Assembly: GCA_017452565.1 (NCBI GenBank)
Contig: JAFTMF010000106.1
Span: 1-6,406 of the forward strand
Direction: 5' to 3'
Length of the DNA: 6,406 bases
From: Clostridia bacterium
GTDB lineage: Bacteria > Bacillota > Clostridia > Oscillospirales > CAG-272
Under the pieces are notes generated by a model that saw only the letters and a program-made list of their open reading frames with translations, was not told where the DNA came from and searched no databases. The position numbers and the translations under genes were made by a program. Every line of letters starts with the position of its first letter. Position 1 is the first letter of the stretch. Shown here piece after piece: positions 1 to 5,939 of the stretch.

Positions 1-1098
1 ACCTTCTGCTATTTCCACCACATCCGTGAGATCTGGGGTGCCGATCTCCAAGGACTATTAGGCGACGAGGATGCGCCTACCACTACCCAAGCTCCCGTGA
101 TGGTTGTCACCCGCCCTCCCCGTCCTACCGTGACCACCACCACAGCCCCCAAGCCTCCCGTCACCCCCGGACTCCCCGAGACCAAGCCTCTGCCCGAAAC
201 AGGCCCTGCCGGTACCGCTGACAGCGCCGTTACCACCACCGAAAAAGTGCCCGAGGTCACCGAACCGGTACTGGATACCTCCGGCGATTTCGGCTACCTC
301 CACGCCGACAAGTTTGCTCCCGCAGGAGTGGTGAACACCGCCGACGGCTACTATCAGAGCCACGACATTTCCATCAAGGTCACCGAGGTGGATACCGTCA
401 TCGAGCAGTACCGAACCAAAAGCTCCACCTCCAAATCCAAGACCCGTGTCCGCTACTTCCTTGCCGATATTTACGTCCGCAATATCGACAACTTCTTCAC
501 CTCCTACAGCGCAGGCAAAAACGTCTCCTTCAATACCCTTTTGAAGGACAAAAATCCCCTCTATGCCCTCAGCGGCGACGTGTTCAACACCGGCACCACC
601 TCCAAAGAGGTCATCGTCCGCAACGGCAACGTCATCCGCTATAAAAATTACATCTCCTCCGATATCTGCGTCCTCTACTGGGACGGCACGATGGAAACCA
701 TCACTCCCGAGGAATACAACTGGGACAAGATCCTTGCCAAAGCCCCCTATCAGATATGGAGCTTCGGCCCCGAGCTGCTGGGCGATGACGGAAAAGTCAT
801 TGATACCAAAAAAAGTAACGTTTGGCGTACCAATCCCCGTGCCGCCATCGGCTACGTGGAGCCGGGACATTACGTGCTGCTTGCCGTTCACGGCAATCGG
901 GACGAGAACAGCGCAGACTGCGGCGAGGGTATGAACCTCTCCGAGGTGGCTCGCGTGCTGTCCGAGGCAGGCTGCAAGCAGGCCTACAATCTGGACGGCG
1001 GCGCCAGCGTCTACAGCTACTACAACGGCGAAATGCTGGTGGAATTCAGCGGTCAGCGAAAGATCTCCGACATCATTTGTGTCGGTGAGATCGGCTGA
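1..1098 (+). CDS. Phosphodiester glycosidase (NAGPA domain) surface protein, 5' truncated
   Basis: The frame is open from base 1 and ends at TGA 1096-1098, so 365 residues are visible and the N-terminus lies outside the window. Residues about 26-93 are a low-complexity Pro/Thr/Val stalk, typical of an exported protein whose globular domain is held away from the membrane. The rest matches the NAGPA (phosphodiester glycosidase) family, often annotated as an exopolysaccharide biosynthesis protein. Visible family signatures are ALSGDVFN near residue 188 (usual form like NGDYF), a segment reading VLYWDGTMETITPEEY near 225, NPRAAIGYVEPGHYVLLAVHG near 278-298, and the C-terminal NLDGGAS at 330-336 followed by the usual closing ISDIICVG. 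The family hydrolyses or recognises sugar-1-phosphodiester bonds; a role on cell-wall glycans here is inference. A missing N-terminal signal anchor is expected upstream. An ATG at 97 lies inside the stalk and is not the true start. Confidence 0.85.
   Translation, partial: TFCYFHHIREIWGADLQGLLGDEDAPTTTQAPVMVVTRPPRPTVTTTTAPKPPVTPGLPETKPLPETGPAGTADSAVTTTEKVPEVTEPVLDTSGDFGYLHADKFAPAGVVNTADGYYQSHDISIKVTEVDTVIEQYRTKSSTSKSKTRVRYFLADIYVRNIDNFFTSYSAGKNVSFNTLLKDKNPLYALSGDVFNTGTTSKEVIVRNGNVIRYKNYISSDICVLYWDGTMETITPEEYNWDKILAKAPYQIWSFGPELLGDDGKVIDTKKSNVWRTNPRAAIGYVEPGHYVLLAVHGNRDENSADCGEGMNLSEVARVLSEAGCKQAYNLDGGASVYSYYNGEMLVEFSGQRKISDIICVGEIG
100..279 (+). other. Pro/Thr-rich stalk coding segment
   Basis: This part of the glycosidase gene encodes a run dominated by Pro, Thr, Val and Glu (for example TVTTTTAPKPPVTP and LPETKPLPETG). 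The DNA is C-rich, with repeated ACC, CCC and CCT codons. It is read as a flexible extracellular spacer. An internal LPETG occurs at codons 64-68, but no hydrophobic segment with a basic tail follows, so it is not a sortase anchor signal. Confidence 0.6.
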
Positions 1099-1115
1099 GA
1101 AAGGAGTAATCGATT

Positions 1116-1544
1116 ATGAAACAACGGATTTTGGGGATTCCCCCTCATCTTTCTCTCATTCTGTCGCTGATCCTCCTCACCTGTTCGATCACCGACCGCT
1201 TCAACTCTGCGATGGCTTTTATCAATCACCCGCTGACCAAGGGTCTGATTCTGGTACTGGCGATCATCAACCTGCTCTCGGCGATGCGGATGACCTGCCT
1301 GACCAATAGGCGCACCCGATCCCTTCGTCTGCTGTGCAGCGGACTGTGGGGACTGCCCTCGGTTGCCGCTATCGTCATTTTCCGTTTCGATTACAGCTTC
1401 CCTGAACGTATTCTCTTTACCAATGAAGGCGTAAAGCTTCTGCTCTTTGCGCTGGCGATTCTGTCCATCGTATTGGCGCTTCTGCTCATCGTCCTGCAAA
1501 GAAAAGAGACTGCAGCGAACTTCCCGGAGGAGGAGCAAGTATGA
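1116..1544 (+). CDS. Small four-helix membrane protein, unknown function
   Basis: This gene encodes 142 residues. The start is ATG 1116, preceded by AAGGAG at 1101-1106 with 9 nt spacing. I do not recognise the family. Four hydrophobic stretches are visible, at about residues 12-26, 42-58, 72-90 and 107-127, with basic loops (TNRRTRSLR at 63-71) and an acidic C-terminal tail (NFPEEEQV). It begins 17 nt after the glycosidase stop, and its TGA overlaps the next ATG (ATGA at 1541-1544), so it is probably co-transcribed with both neighbours and translationally coupled to the YgjV-like gene. Both it and its downstream neighbour are small integral membrane proteins, so they may work together; that is inference. 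Confidence is high that it is a real gene and low for any function. Confidence 0.8.
   Translation: MKQRILGIPPHLSLILSLILLTCSITDRFNSAMAFINHPLTKGLILVLAIINLLSAMRMTCLTNRRTRSLRLLCSGLWGLPSVAAIVIFRFDYSFPERILFTNEGVKLLLFALAILSIVLALLLIVLQRKETAANFPEEEQV
1526..1535 (+). promoter_or_regulatory. Strong ribosome binding site for the YgjV-like gene
   Basis: GGAGGAGGAG lies 5 nt before the ATG at 1541, inside the end of the preceding gene. Together with the ATGA overlap it supports the 1541 start and translational coupling. Confidence 0.7.
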
Positions 1545-2086
1545 TTCCTATTTTGGCGCAGATCATCGGCTATGCCGCGATGGCAACCGTCTGCCTCTCC
1601 TTTCAAGTGAAGAATCCGCGGGGAACGCTCTGGGTGATGGCAGTGGCCACCGGTCTGTTCTCCATCCACTTCGGTCTGCTGGGAGCGATCACCGGATCGA
1701 TCCTCAACGCGCTGAACGTATTGCGAAACTTTGCCATCCTCTTCACCGACTCCCGCAAACTCACGGGCAAGATTGCTATGCACACTCTGTCGCTGGCCTA
1801 TTTGGCCGCCCCCTTCCTGTTCCTGCTGATCCCCGGGGTCAGCGTAGGCATCCCCGACTTCGTGCTGGGCGTGGTGATGACCGCCGCTTCCTATCTCTTC
1901 TGGAGTCAGAGAGCGCAGGTGATCCGCGTGGTTCACTTCTTTGCCGTCTCCCCCGGATGGATGGTGTATAATCTGCTGAACGGCTCGATCCCCGGTGTGA
2001 TTACCGAAACGCTGAATATGCTGTCGGTGGTGGTTTTCTGGCTGCGCGGACTTTGGGAGAGACGCGGCGGCAGAAAGCAGTGCTGA
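1541..2086 (+). CDS. YgjV family (Imp-YgjV) inner membrane protein
   Basis: This gene encodes 181 residues with about six or seven hydrophobic segments (roughly 4-22, 30-48, 50-68, 78-98, 102-122, 128-147 and 151-170). The pattern matches the YgjV/Imp family: an N-terminal AQIIGYAAM followed by SFQVKN at 20-25, then HFGLLGAITGSILNALNVLR at 43-62, and near the C-terminus NGSIPGVITETLNM at 147-160. Members are small bacterial membrane proteins without an established function, so no substrate is proposed. The start is fixed by a strong binding site and by the 4-nt overlap with the upstream gene. The protein ends in a basic tail (WERRGGRKQC), which would be cytoplasmic by the positive-inside rule. 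No T-tract terminator is evident after the stop. Confidence 0.8.
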   Translation: MIPILAQIIGYAAMATVCLSFQVKNPRGTLWVMAVATGLFSIHFGLLGAITGSILNALNVLRNFAILFTDSRKLTGKIAMHTLSLAYLAAPFLFLLIPGVSVGIPDFVLGVVMTAASYLFWSQRAQVIRVVHFFAVSPGWMVYNLLNGSIPGVITETLNMLSVVVFWLRGLWERRGGRKQC

Positions 2087-2226
2087 GCCCATTGCCGAAA
2101 CCGATACTGAAAACGGAATCAAAATGCGGAAAATAAAAAAATATTTTTGCAAAACCTCTTGATTTACGAAAATATTTGTGGTAGAATATAGTTCATTAAC
2201 GACTTTTCTGTTTTCGGAGGAAAAAA
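2087..2226 (+). promoter_or_regulatory. Intergenic region with extended -10 promoter for the Lrp-type gene
   Basis: The sigma-A-like promoter is TTGATT at 2159-2164, a 17-nt spacer, and TAGAAT at 2182-2187. A TG at 2179-2180 gives an extended -10, and initiation is expected near 2194-2195. The leader would be about 32 nt and carries GGAGG at 2216-2220, 6 nt before the GTG start. The region is markedly A/T-rich compared with the flanking genes. The 9-mer AAAATATTT occurs at 2138-2146 and again at 2169-2177, the second within the promoter spacer. These are possible sites for an autoregulating Lrp-type protein (inference). Confidence 0.75.
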
Positions 2227-2676
2227 GTGGATAGCATTGATCTGAAAATTCTACATCATCTGAAGGAAAATGCCCGTGCCAAGGCTTCTGCCATCGGCGA
2301 TTCCATTAAGCTGTCTGTCTCGGCTGTTACCGAGCGCATCAAGCGGATGGAGCAGGCGGGGATTATCCGTCAATATACGGTCATCATCGACCAGAAGAAG
2401 ATCGGCAACGGCGTGTCCGCCATTATGGAGGTTGCGCTGGAGCATCCTCAGTACGCCGACAACTTCATCGCAATGGTAATGGCACTGCCCAACATCGTCT
2501 CCTGCGACTGTGTCACCGGTGACTTCGACTACATTCTGCAGATCGTCACCGATTCCACCGACGGTCTGGAAGAGATTTACCGCACCGTCCGCTCCTTCGA
2601 GGGTGTGTCGGTGACCAAGACCCATCTCATCCTGCGCCGTGTAAAAAACGAGCACACCGTCATCCCCAACAACTAA
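2227..2676 (+). CDS. Lrp/AsnC family transcriptional regulator
   Basis: This gene encodes 149 residues, close to the usual family length of about 150-165. It starts at GTG 2227, chosen because GGAGG is 6 nt upstream and because the product opens with the family pattern DxIDLKIL. Residues 1-50 form the AsnC-type winged helix-turn-helix, with the recognition part around LSVSAVTERIKRMEQAGII (29-47). A short linker follows, then the RAM/AsnC ligand-binding and oligomerisation domain at about 63-138, with the hallmark CVTGDFDYIL at 95-104. Such proteins form dimers to octamers, bind amino acids or related small molecules, and activate or repress transport and metabolic genes, often including their own. 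The gene has its own promoter and terminator and is therefore monocistronic. No amino-acid metabolism gene is adjacent, so the regulon cannot be read from context. Confidence 0.92.
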   Translation: MDSIDLKILHHLKENARAKASAIGDSIKLSVSAVTERIKRMEQAGIIRQYTVIIDQKKIGNGVSAIMEVALEHPQYADNFIAMVMALPNIVSCDCVTGDFDYILQIVTDSTDGLEEIYRTVRSFEGVSVTKTHLILRRVKNEHTVIPNN

Positions 2677-2684
2677 ACGAACCC

Positions 2685-2710
2685 AAAGCCGCCTGCAAGG
2701 GCGGCTTTTT
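2685..2710 (+). terminator. Rho-independent terminator of the Lrp-type gene
   Basis: AAAGCCGCC (2685-2693) pairs perfectly with GGCGGCTTT (2700-2708) across a 6-nt loop. A T run covers 2706-2710 and continues as CGTT. It begins 9 nt after the TAA stop and is a textbook intrinsic terminator. Confidence 0.92.
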
Positions 2711-2839
2711 CGTTGGATCGGGAAGATACACAAGCGATCCGCACCACCCCAAGCCCTCCCCTCTGGGGAGGGTGGATCGGACGTTTGCCGCAGGCGGAGT
2801 CCGAGACGGGAGAGGCCGGCGGCGGAAGAGGCCGGTGAC

Positions 2840-2869
2840 GGTAGCGGCCGAGACGGTAGCGGCCGAGAC
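2840..2869. repeat. 15-bp tandem direct repeat, two exact copies
   Basis: GGTAGCGGCCGAGAC occurs twice back to back. Degenerate related pieces (GAGGCCGG, GACGG) lie on both sides, suggesting slippage-prone DNA within the repeat cluster. Confidence 0.7.
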
Positions 2870-2911
2870 GGCAGGGGAGGCCAAGGCGGGCAATCCGCAC
2901 AATCCCCGTAG

Positions 2912-2930
2912 GGGCGCACTGTGTGCGCCC
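2912..2930. repeat. Perfect 8-bp hairpin in the repeat cluster
   Basis: GGGCGCAC and GTGCGCCC flank a TGT loop. The preceding CCCCGTAGGGG (2904-2914) is a second, overlapping short palindrome. There is no T tract, so it is not a standard terminator. Confidence 0.7.
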
Positions 2931-3051
2931 GTCTGTGCTACCTGCGCAAGGCGGGTCGGTGCAAGGCAAGAACGGTTCCCACCGCACCCGGTAGGGGAGG
3001 GCTTGTTTCGCCTTGTTCACAAAATATTTATTGTTTTTCGATAATTCTCTA

Positions 3052-3080
3052 TTGACAAAGAGATAATCTCGTGTTATACT
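3052..3080 (+). promoter_or_regulatory. Consensus promoter with internal palindrome (candidate operator)
   Basis: TTGACA (3052-3057) and TATACT (3075-3080) are separated by exactly 17 nt, with an extended -10 TG at 3072-3073. Start of transcription is expected near 3087, giving a leader of about 26 nt. GAGATAATCTC (3060-3070) is a perfect palindrome around a central A and lies between the two boxes. A protein bound there would block RNA polymerase. The XRE regulator encoded downstream in the same unit is the obvious candidate, which is inference. A looser dyad, GTGTT (3071-3075) with AACAC (3084-3088), spans the -10 box. Confidence 0.8.
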
Positions 3081-3112
3081 GAAAACACAAACGAGAAAAG
3101 GAAGATTTTTCT

Positions 3113-3565
3113 ATGAAGCACGTAAAGATTTATACCATCATCAGTTTTGTGATTACCCTGCTGCTCATCGTTTTGCTGACGGCGATGGTCTTCGGTCTGC
3201 CGACCTTTTTGGAGTGGTACTATACCGAGTACGGTCTGCGGGACGTCCCCCGCGCCGTGAAGCGGATCACCGTTCCCTTCTACTTCTGCGCACCTGCCGG
3301 CTATATCATTTTAGGTCTGCTGGCGAAGCTGCTGGACAACGTCCGCAAGGATAGCATCTTCACTATGCAGAACGTGACCCTGTTCCGGATTATTTCGGTC
3401 TGTGCCCTCTACGTGGGCGTGATTTGCATCTGCTTCGGCTGGGGCTACATTCCGCTGACCGCTATCTCCTTTGCCGCTCTCTTCATCGCTCTGCTCCTGC
3501 AGGTGCTGATCTGTCTGCTGGCAACCGCTTGCAGAATCGCCGAAGAAAACAGTCTCACGATTTAA
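3113..3565 (+). CDS. DUF2975 family membrane protein
   Basis: This gene encodes 150 residues starting at ATG 3113, with AAAAGGAAG at about 3096-3104 as the binding site. Four hydrophobic segments are visible, at about 8-29, 53-71, 89-110 and 116-138. The family signature is the cytoplasmic-side segment LLDNVRKDSIFTMQNVTLFR (73-92), which matches the conserved form with a short basic stretch, then xIFxxxNVxxLR. The C-terminal EENSLTI is also typical (commonly EENDLTI; Ser replaces Asp here). DUF2975 proteins are small Firmicutes membrane proteins of unknown mechanism, very often encoded next to a YozG-type XRE regulator, as here. The pair may form a membrane-linked regulatory module in which the membrane protein modulates the regulator; that is inference. 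Its promoter is strong and carries a palindrome. Confidence 0.88.
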   Translation: MKHVKIYTIISFVITLLLIVLLTAMVFGLPTFLEWYYTEYGLRDVPRAVKRITVPFYFCAPAGYIILGLLAKLLDNVRKDSIFTMQNVTLFRIISVCALYVGVICICFGWGYIPLTAISFAALFIALLLQVLICLLATACRIAEENSLTI

Positions 3566-3598
3566 GCAGTAGTGAGCCGAGAAAGAGTGATTGCGATT

Positions 3599-3820
3599 AT
3601 GAAAACTATCATTGTAAATTTGGATATTATGATGGCACGCCGCCGCATTTCTCTGGGCGAGCTGGCCAATCGGGTGGGCATTACCCAAGCGAATCTGTCC
3701 ATCCTCAAGAACAACAAGGCCAAGGCCATCCGCTTCTCCACCTTGGAGGCGCTGTGCAGAGAGCTGGACTGCCAGCCCGCCGATCTCCTCTCCTACGAAG
3801 AGGAAGACAGCCCCCGCTAA
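3599..3820 (+). CDS. Small XRE-family helix-turn-helix regulator (YozG-like)
   Basis: This gene encodes 73 residues, essentially a single Cro/C1-type DNA-binding domain. The ATG at 3599 is preferred over an in-frame GTG at 3572. Relatives of this family begin with M-x-IIVNLD, and the sequence before the ATG (AGAAAGAG, 3580-3587) resembles the leaders of other genes here, although it is a weak site with an 11-nt gap. Conserved parts are IIVNLDIMMARRRISLGELA (4-23), VGITQANLSILKNNKAKAIR (26-45) holding the recognition helix, and the tail TLEALCRELDCQPADLLSY (48-66). It lies 33 nt after the DUF2975 stop, so the two genes share a transcript. It probably regulates that transcript, possibly through the palindrome at 3060-3070 (inference). 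Confidence 0.92.
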   Translation: MKTIIVNLDIMMARRRISLGELANRVGITQANLSILKNNKAKAIRFSTLEALCRELDCQPADLLSYEEEDSPR

Positions 3821-3842
3821 CCTGTAGTTCGCCTTTGGCGCT

Positions 3843-3865
3843 GTAGTTCGCCTTTGGCGAACTAC
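3843..3865. repeat. Perfect 10-bp inverted repeat
   Basis: GTAGTTCGCC and GGCGAACTAC flank a TTT loop. It would form a very stable hairpin in RNA or single-stranded DNA. A copy lacking the end of the right arm sits directly upstream. Confidence 0.8.
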
Positions 3866-3866
3866 T

Positions 3867-3889
3867 GGAGTTGCGCCAAGCGCAACTCC
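3867..3889. repeat. Second perfect 10-bp inverted repeat
   Basis: GGAGTTGCGC and GCGCAACTCC flank a CAA loop. It starts 1 nt after the preceding hairpin, giving two hairpins of identical size (10-bp arms, 3-nt loop) side by side. Confidence 0.8.
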
Positions 3890-3930
3890 TACCCTTCCTC
3901 TCCTTCTATCTATATGGGAGAGGTGCGCCC

Positions 3931-3948
3931 AAATCCCAAATGGGATTT
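3931..3948. repeat. Perfect 8-bp inverted repeat
   Basis: AAATCCCA and TGGGATTT are separated by AA. The TTT CTCT that follows is a poor U tract, so this is at best a weak terminator of the XRE transcript. Confidence 0.6.
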
Positions 3949-4008
3949 CTCTGATACTGACTTTAGCCCTAACTGTTAAACCATTCGATTACCAATAAGG
4001 AGACTATT

Positions 4009-5571
4009 ATGGAAAAATTACTTGCAACCAAGCGAGAAATCTATGCTCTCATCGGCAGCTTTGCCGTTCTGACCTTGCTGTTTTGGGTACTGTTTTCGGG
4101 CGGGCTGGCCATCGGATTTGCCGTGGTTTGGCTTTTCGCCGTTGCCGCCGCCGTTTGGTATATGAAGGGAGCGCCCGGCTGGCACAATTCCCTCTCCGCA
4201 AAGCTGTGCCTACTCTGCAGCGTACTCTTCACCCCCGTTTACGCCATCACCCATCACGTGGGCGTGGTGTCTGCCGTCTTCCTCATTCAAGGGAGTATGC
4301 TGATCTGCTGGCTGTCGCTGGCATCGGGACACGGCGGTGCGCACCATCGTCTTGCCGATCTTTTCACCGCCGCCCTCCACTCGGTGGGCGCACTCTTCGA
4401 GGGCATCGTGGAGCTGGGCGAGAGCCTTGCCGATTACAAACGCCTGCGCCGATTGGAGAAGGAGGAAGCCGCTCCCGGCAAACGTCCCTTCCCTTGGGGC
4501 TTTGTGGCAGGAATTTTGCTGGCACTGCCGGTACTGTGCATCCTGATCCCCATCCTCACCTCTGCCGACGCCGCCTTCGACGGTATGATGGCATCCATCG
4601 GGAGCGCCATCAGCGATCTGCTGGTCACCATCTTAGACAGCGCCTTCGAGCTGGTGATCGCACTGATTTTAGCGGCCATCTTCTTCTATCCCGTGGCAGG
4701 CACCCTCTTCCATCTGCGCAACAAATCGGTTGCCCCCTCCTCCGGGGAACGGGTAGGCATCGCCAGCGCTCTGCTGCTGGGCTTCTACGGCTCGATCTGC
4801 CTTTTGTGCCTTGCTTATCTCTTCTCTCAGTTGTCCTACTTCTTTAACGGCTTTTTGGGCATCCTTCCCGAGGAAATGACCGCCGCCGAGTATGCCCGTC
4901 GGGGCTTCTTCGAGCTCTTCGCCTTTTCTATGGTGACGCTGGTTCTGCTGAGCTTCGGCATCTGCCTCACCCGCAAGGATCGGGGAGCGGTGGTGGTGAA
5001 GGCAATGCTGATCTTCCTGTGCGCCTTCAATCTGCTGCTGATCTCCACCGCCCTTGCCAAGATGGTGCTCTACGTGAACCTCTACGGACTCACTCCCAAG
5101 CGGTTGGTTTCCTCTGCCATTATGATTTTCTTGGCGGTTCTGTTCCTCATTCTCATCATCGGACAGATCTTCAAAAACTTCCGCTCCCTGCCCGTGGTAC
5201 TGGCGGCAGCGCTGGTGATCGTGGGCACGGTGACCTATTTAGATCCCGACCGCATTGTTGCCGAGTATAACGTGTGGGCTTGGGAAAGCGGAAAACTCTC
5301 CACCGTGGACGCCGCCTTCTTGGGCGAGCTTTCGGACGCCGCCGTCCCTGCGCTGATTCGGGTATACGAGAGCGAGGACACTGCCGCATCCGAGGCGGCA
5401 GAAAAGGAGCTTTGCAGAATCTATTTCCACAAGTGCGACGAGTACGGCCTGCAAAGAGGCGATAAGCTCCCTGCCAACGATAACGCCTTCGCCTACAACC
5501 TCACCGAGCATATGGCCAACGATGCCATCAACGAGATTCTGTCTATCCTGCCCTTGGGGGTGAGCCAATGA
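4009..5571 (+). CDS. DUF4173 (DUF4153-like) multi-pass membrane protein
   Basis: This gene encodes 520 residues starting at ATG 4009, 6 nt after AAGGAG (3997-4002). The protein has about ten or more hydrophobic segments between residues 11 and 410. A soluble C-terminal part (about 412-520) follows. DUF4173 features are visible in order: LIPILTSADAAFDGMM (179-194), EYARRGFFEL (294-303), LYVNLYGLTPKR (354-365), and DPDRIVAEYN (412-421). These lead into a tail with STVDAAFLGELSDAAVPALI (431-450), which fits the usual repeat-like end where a paired Asp/Leu pattern precedes SxDAVPAL. A charged loop, KRLRRLEKEEAAPGKRP (144-160), separates the first hydrophobic block from the conserved domain. Function is unknown for the family. 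The stop overlaps the next start (ATGA, 5568-5571), so this is the first gene of a coupled operon. Confidence 0.85.
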   Translation: MEKLLATKREIYALIGSFAVLTLLFWVLFSGGLAIGFAVVWLFAVAAAVWYMKGAPGWHNSLSAKLCLLCSVLFTPVYAITHHVGVVSAVFLIQGSMLICWLSLASGHGGAHHRLADLFTAALHSVGALFEGIVELGESLADYKRLRRLEKEEAAPGKRPFPWGFVAGILLALPVLCILIPILTSADAAFDGMMASIGSAISDLLVTILDSAFELVIALILAAIFFYPVAGTLFHLRNKSVAPSSGERVGIASALLLGFYGSICLLCLAYLFSQLSYFFNGFLGILPEEMTAAEYARRGFFELFAFSMVTLVLLSFGICLTRKDRGAVVVKAMLIFLCAFNLLLISTALAKMVLYVNLYGLTPKRLVSSAIMIFLAVLFLILIIGQIFKNFRSLPVVLAAALVIVGTVTYLDPDRIVAEYNVWAWESGKLSTVDAAFLGELSDAAVPALIRVYESEDTAASEAAEKELCRIYFHKCDEYGLQRGDKLPANDNAFAYNLTEHMANDAINEILSILPLGVSQ

Positions 5572-5939
5572 GCCACCGCACTCTGCGTCTGATTTACGGG
5601 GGAGCATCCCTGTTTCTGCTGATCTCCCTCTGTCTGCTGGCAGGCACCACCGGATTTTTACGGGCAACCTTCGGCGACTTCGTGGTGGTGCTCTTCCTCT
5701 ACACCGCCGCGCGGACGGTATTCCCCACGAAATTGCGGATTCTGCCTCTGTTGATCTTCCTTTTCGCCCTCACCGTGGAGCTGCTCCAAGCGGTGGACGT
5801 AGTGGCGCTACTGGGCATCACCAATGAGACGGTACAGATCGCCGTGGGCTCGGTCTTTGACTGGGGCGACATTGTTGCCTACGGGCTGGGCTGTGCGGCG
5901 GCTGCCGGAATTGATTTATTAGTCAGGAGAGTGAAATAA
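5568..5939 (+). CDS. DUF2809 family membrane protein
   Basis: This gene encodes 123 residues. The start ATG 5568 overlaps the upstream TGA, and GGGGGTGAG at 5556-5564 acts as a modest binding site. Four hydrophobic segments are likely, at about 9-25, 36-52, 57-77 and 101-118. The match to DUF2809 is good: FLRATFGDFVVVLFLY at 30-45 (family form RxxxGDxLVVxxxY), ELLQAVDV at 71-78 with the conserved E-x-x-Q, and GSVFDWGDIVAYGLG at 94-108 (conserved GSxFDxxDxxAYxxG). The fold pattern is reminiscent of VanZ-like proteins, but no glycopeptide-resistance context exists. The biochemical role is unknown. The length is normal for the family. It shares 1 nt with the next start. Confidence 0.85.
   Translation: MSHRTLRLIYGGASLFLLISLCLLAGTTGFLRATFGDFVVVLFLYTAARTVFPTKLRILPLLIFLFALTVELLQAVDVVALLGITNETVQIAVGSVFDWGDIVAYGLGCAAAAGIDLLVRRVK

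Larger units (their letters stand above)
2711..3040. repeat. Gene-free, GC-rich palindromic repeat cluster
   Basis: No coding region is supported here; open frames in this stretch have no ribosome binding site or recognisable product. Perfect 13-bp inverted repeats, CAAGCCCTCCCCT (2750-2762) and AGGGGAGGGCTTG (2993-3005), bound a 256-bp block. Nested inside are the hairpins CCCTCCCC/GGGGAGGG (2754-2772, loop of 3) and GGGCGCAC/GTGCGCCC (2912-2930, loop of 3), plus TCGGAC/GTCCGA (2777-2804). A 15-bp unit, GGTAGCGGCCGAGAC, is repeated in tandem at 2840-2854 and 2855-2869. CCGCAC recurs at 2739, 2895 and 2982. No transposase is present. The block could be a MITE-like, non-autonomous element or a mosaic of dispersed palindromic repeats; no clear target-site duplication was found. 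Confidence 0.65.
3821..4008. repeat. Gene-free spacer with tandem and inverted repeats
   Basis: No coding region is seen. CTGTAGTTCGCCTTTGGCG is repeated exactly in tandem (3822-3840, 3841-3859). The second copy continues into a perfect 10-bp hairpin, GTAGTTCGCC/GGCGAACTAC (3843-3865, loop TTT). Next comes another perfect 10-bp hairpin, GGAGTTGCGC/GCGCAACTCC (3867-3889, loop CAA). A weaker stem, CTCTCC/GGAGAG (3898-3922), follows, and then AAATCCCA/TGGGATTT (3931-3948, loop of 2). None is followed by a clear T tract, so their role as terminators is doubtful. The final 60 nt hold no convincing promoter; AAGGAG at 3997-4002 serves the next gene. Confidence 0.7.

Noticed and set aside
190..204. 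LPETG sortase motif in the glycosidase stalk
   Set aside because: It is internal and followed by more than 290 residues including the catalytic-type domain, with no hydrophobic segment and basic tail.
58..891. Long open frame of 277 codons on the - strand
   Set aside because: It lies opposite the glycosidase gene and its product is a Gly/Val/Asp-rich composition expected from reverse reading of Pro/Thr/Ala-rich codons. It has no ribosome binding site or family pattern.
1391..2152. Open frame of 253 codons on the - strand
   Set aside because: It is opposite the YgjV-like gene, spans two real genes, and its His/Gln/Gly-rich product is low in plausible structure.
2087..2158. Possible terminator after the YgjV-like gene
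   Set aside because: The A/T run at 2131-2148 can fold only a weak A-T stem without a GC stem, so I do not call it a terminator.
2251..2919. Open frame of 222 codons on the - strand across the Lrp-type gene and the repeat cluster
   Set aside because: It runs through the terminator and tandem repeats, and its repetitive Pro/Arg/Leu product reflects the repeats rather than a protein.
2772..3044. Possible 90-residue + strand gene in the spacer
   Set aside because: It is made of translated repeat DNA, has no ribosome binding site, and overlaps the hairpins.
3572..3598. Nine-codon N-terminal extension of the XRE regulator from a GTG start
   Set aside because: Family members begin at the equivalent of the ATG at 3599, and no binding site precedes the GTG.
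3822..3948. Possible CRISPR array or riboswitch before the DUF4173 gene
   Set aside because: The repeats are adjacent without unique spacers, and the hairpins do not form a known riboswitch core. They are simple palindromes far from the start codon.
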